Positions 14,398 to 15,716 of a DNA stretch of 15,716 bases are shown here, in pieces. How positions within the stretch are numbered: position 1 is the first letter of the stretch; the number at the start of each line of letters is the position of its first letter. The position numbers and the translations under genes are program-made. Location: contig CAJTKI010000037.1 of the NCBI GenBank assembly GCA_910576875.1, forward strand, positions 1-15,716. Direction: 5' to 3'. The notes beneath the pieces were generated by a model. That model ran no database searches. It was not told the DNA's origin and saw nothing but the letters and a program-made list of their open reading frames with translations. This DNA comes from an uncultured Christensenella sp. GTDB taxonomy: Bacteria; Bacillota; Clostridia; Christensenellales; UBA3700.

Positions 14398-15716
14398 TCA
14401 GTGCTTGAAATGTCTGTCGCCGGTAAAGACCATCGCGATGCCGTTGCGGTTGCACGCGTCGATGCTGAGTTGATCGTTGCGGCTGCCGCCCGGTTGCATA
14501 ATCGCCGCGATCTTCGCCTTGGCGGCTTCGTCCACGCAGTCGTCGAACGGGAAAAACGCGTCGCTCGCCAACACCGCGCCCGCGGTATCGCTCAACGCGT
14601 GTTCGATCGCCTGCTTGGTCGCCCAGATGCGGTTGACCTGTCCGCAACCGATGCCGAGAATCGCCTTGTTTTTGGCGACGACGATTGCGTTGGATTTGGT
14701 ATGCTTGACGACTTTCATCGCAAAGAGCATGTCTTCGATCTGCTCGGACGTCGGCGCCTTGTCGGTGACAACCTGCATGCTGCCTTGCTCGACAACCATC
14801 GTGTCGTACTGTTGCACGAGCATGCCGCCCAGCACCTTCTTCATATCGTAGCAACCGGGCGCAATCGCGCTTTGGATCGTCGGCAGTTTGAGCAGACGAA
14901 TATTCTGCTTCATCGTCAGCACTTCGAGCGCGTCCGGCGTAAAGTCGGGCGCAACGACGATCTCGATAAAGATCTTGGCGATCTGTTCCGCCGTCGCGCG
15001 GTCGATCGGACGGTTGGCGGCGATGATGCCGCCGAAGATCGACGTCGGATCCGCCGCATATGCCTTGGCAAACGCGTCGGAGATGTTGTCCGCGGTCGCG
15101 ACGCCGCACGGATTGGCGTGCTTGACGGCGACGACGGTCGGCTCGTCGAACTCGCGCAACAAATCGAGCGCGCCGTTCGTATCGTTGATGTTATTGTAAG
15201 ACAATTCCTTGCCGTGCAACTGTTGCGCCGCCGCAAGCGATCCGTCCACGGCGAACGGCTCGCGATAGAAGACTGCTTTTTGACGCGGGTTTTCGCCGTA
15301 ACGCATATCCTGCGCCTTATCGAACGCCATCGTAAACTGATCCGGGAATTCGATGCCCAACTGCGCGCGCAGATAGTTGGCGATCAGCGTATCGTAGTAC
15401 GACGTATGCTGATACACCTTGTACATCAGATAGAATTTGGTCTGCTTGGTGATTTCGCCCGCTTTGAGCTCGCTCAGCACGCGCGCATAGTCGACGGGAT
15501 CGACGATGACGGCGACGTCCTGATAGTTCTTCGCCGCAGAACGCAACATCGTCGGACCGCCGATGTCGATGTTTTCGATCGCGGTCTGCAAGTCGACTCC
15601 CGGCTTGGAAATCGTCTGCTTGAACGGATAGAGATTGACGACGACGATATCGATCGGCACGATCTGCATCGTCTCCAAAAAGCGCATGTGCTCGGGATTG
15701 GAGCGCATCGCCAACA
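14398..15716 (-). CDS. purH: Bifunctional AICAR transformylase / IMP cyclohydrolase, N-terminus cut by window edge
   Basis: The last about 438 residues of PurH, which carries out the final two steps of purine synthesis: AICAR to FAICAR with formyl-tetrahydrofolate, then ring closure to IMP. Compared with a family length near 515, about 75-80 N-terminal residues lie beyond the window. The first in-frame Met in view (15714) is internal, since it falls in the segment just before NPEHM. Seen here are the end of the cyclohydrolase domain (VNLYPFKQT, ENIDIGGPTMLRSAAKN) and the full transformylase domain with VKHANPCGVAT, which holds the catalytic Lys-His pair, and the C-terminal IMQPGGSRND. The usually conserved YGENPHQ reads YGENPRQ. 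The stop is followed 12 bases later by purD. Confidence 0.96.
   Translation of the reverse strand, partial: LAMRSNPEHMRFLETMQIVPIDIVVVNLYPFKQTISKPGVDLQTAIENIDIGGPTMLRSAAKNYQDVAVIVDPVDYARVLSELKAGEITKQTKFYLMYKVYQHTSYYDTLIANYLRAQLGIEFPDQFTMAFDKAQDMRYGENPRQKAVFYREPFAVDGSLAAAQQLHGKELSYNNINDTNGALDLLREFDEPTVVAVKHANPCGVATADNISDAFAKAYAADPTSIFGGIIAANRPIDRATAEQIAKIFIEIVVAPDFTPDALEVLTMKQNIRLLKLPTIQSAIAPGCYDMKKVLGGMLVQQYDTMVVEQGSMQVVTDKAPTSEQIEDMLFAMKVVKHTKSNAIVVAKNKAILGIGCGQVNRIWATKQAIEHALSDTAGAVLASDAFFPFDDCVDEAAKAKIAAIMQPGGSRNDQLSIDACNRNGIAMVFTGDRHFKH

Overview
The window looks like a GC-rich Bacillota (Firmicutes) chromosome, probably an uncultured Clostridia member; placement below that level would be guesswork. 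The grounds are the dnaX-ebfC-recR order, a MazF almost colinear with Bacillus NdoA, a single-chain 1245-residue PurL of the kind found in clostridia and bifidobacteria, and AGGAGG-type ribosome binding sites. All eleven genes lie on the minus strand, so transcription runs from high to low coordinates. Every gene is intact except purH, which is cut by the right edge.

Layout in transcription order. (1) 15716-9304: end of a purine operon, purH (partial) - purD - purL, tightly packed and closed by a strong intrinsic terminator at 9304-9346. (2) 9273-4650: a second unit led by a near-consensus promoter at 9245-9273, holding a YgiQ-type radical SAM gene, recX, the NAD(P)HX repair gene nnr and a solitary mazF, then one clear and one weaker terminator. 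(3) 4532-2759: a GPH-family sugar:cation symporter with its own promoter, bracketed by two perfect dyads. (4) 2699-269: dnaX - ebfC - recR, a DNA replication/repair cluster with overlapping or nearly overlapping genes, ended by an intrinsic terminator at 199-241. (5) 1-195: a gene-free, AT-rich segment whose two ends are a perfect 34-bp inverted repeat, each end itself a palindrome, with a near-perfect sigma-A promoter between them pointing left out of the window.

The coding content is mostly housekeeping: de novo purine synthesis, clamp loading, recombinational repair and metabolite repair. The transporter is the one accessory-looking gene, sitting between terminators and dnaX. The non-coding parts are the most unusual. 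Segment 1-195 has the architecture of an invertible promoter or a small mobile element. The YgiQ promoter is so close to its start codon that the mRNA should be leaderless. The MazF toxin has no antitoxin gene beside it. No CRISPR array, tRNA, rRNA, transposase or recombinase gene was seen.
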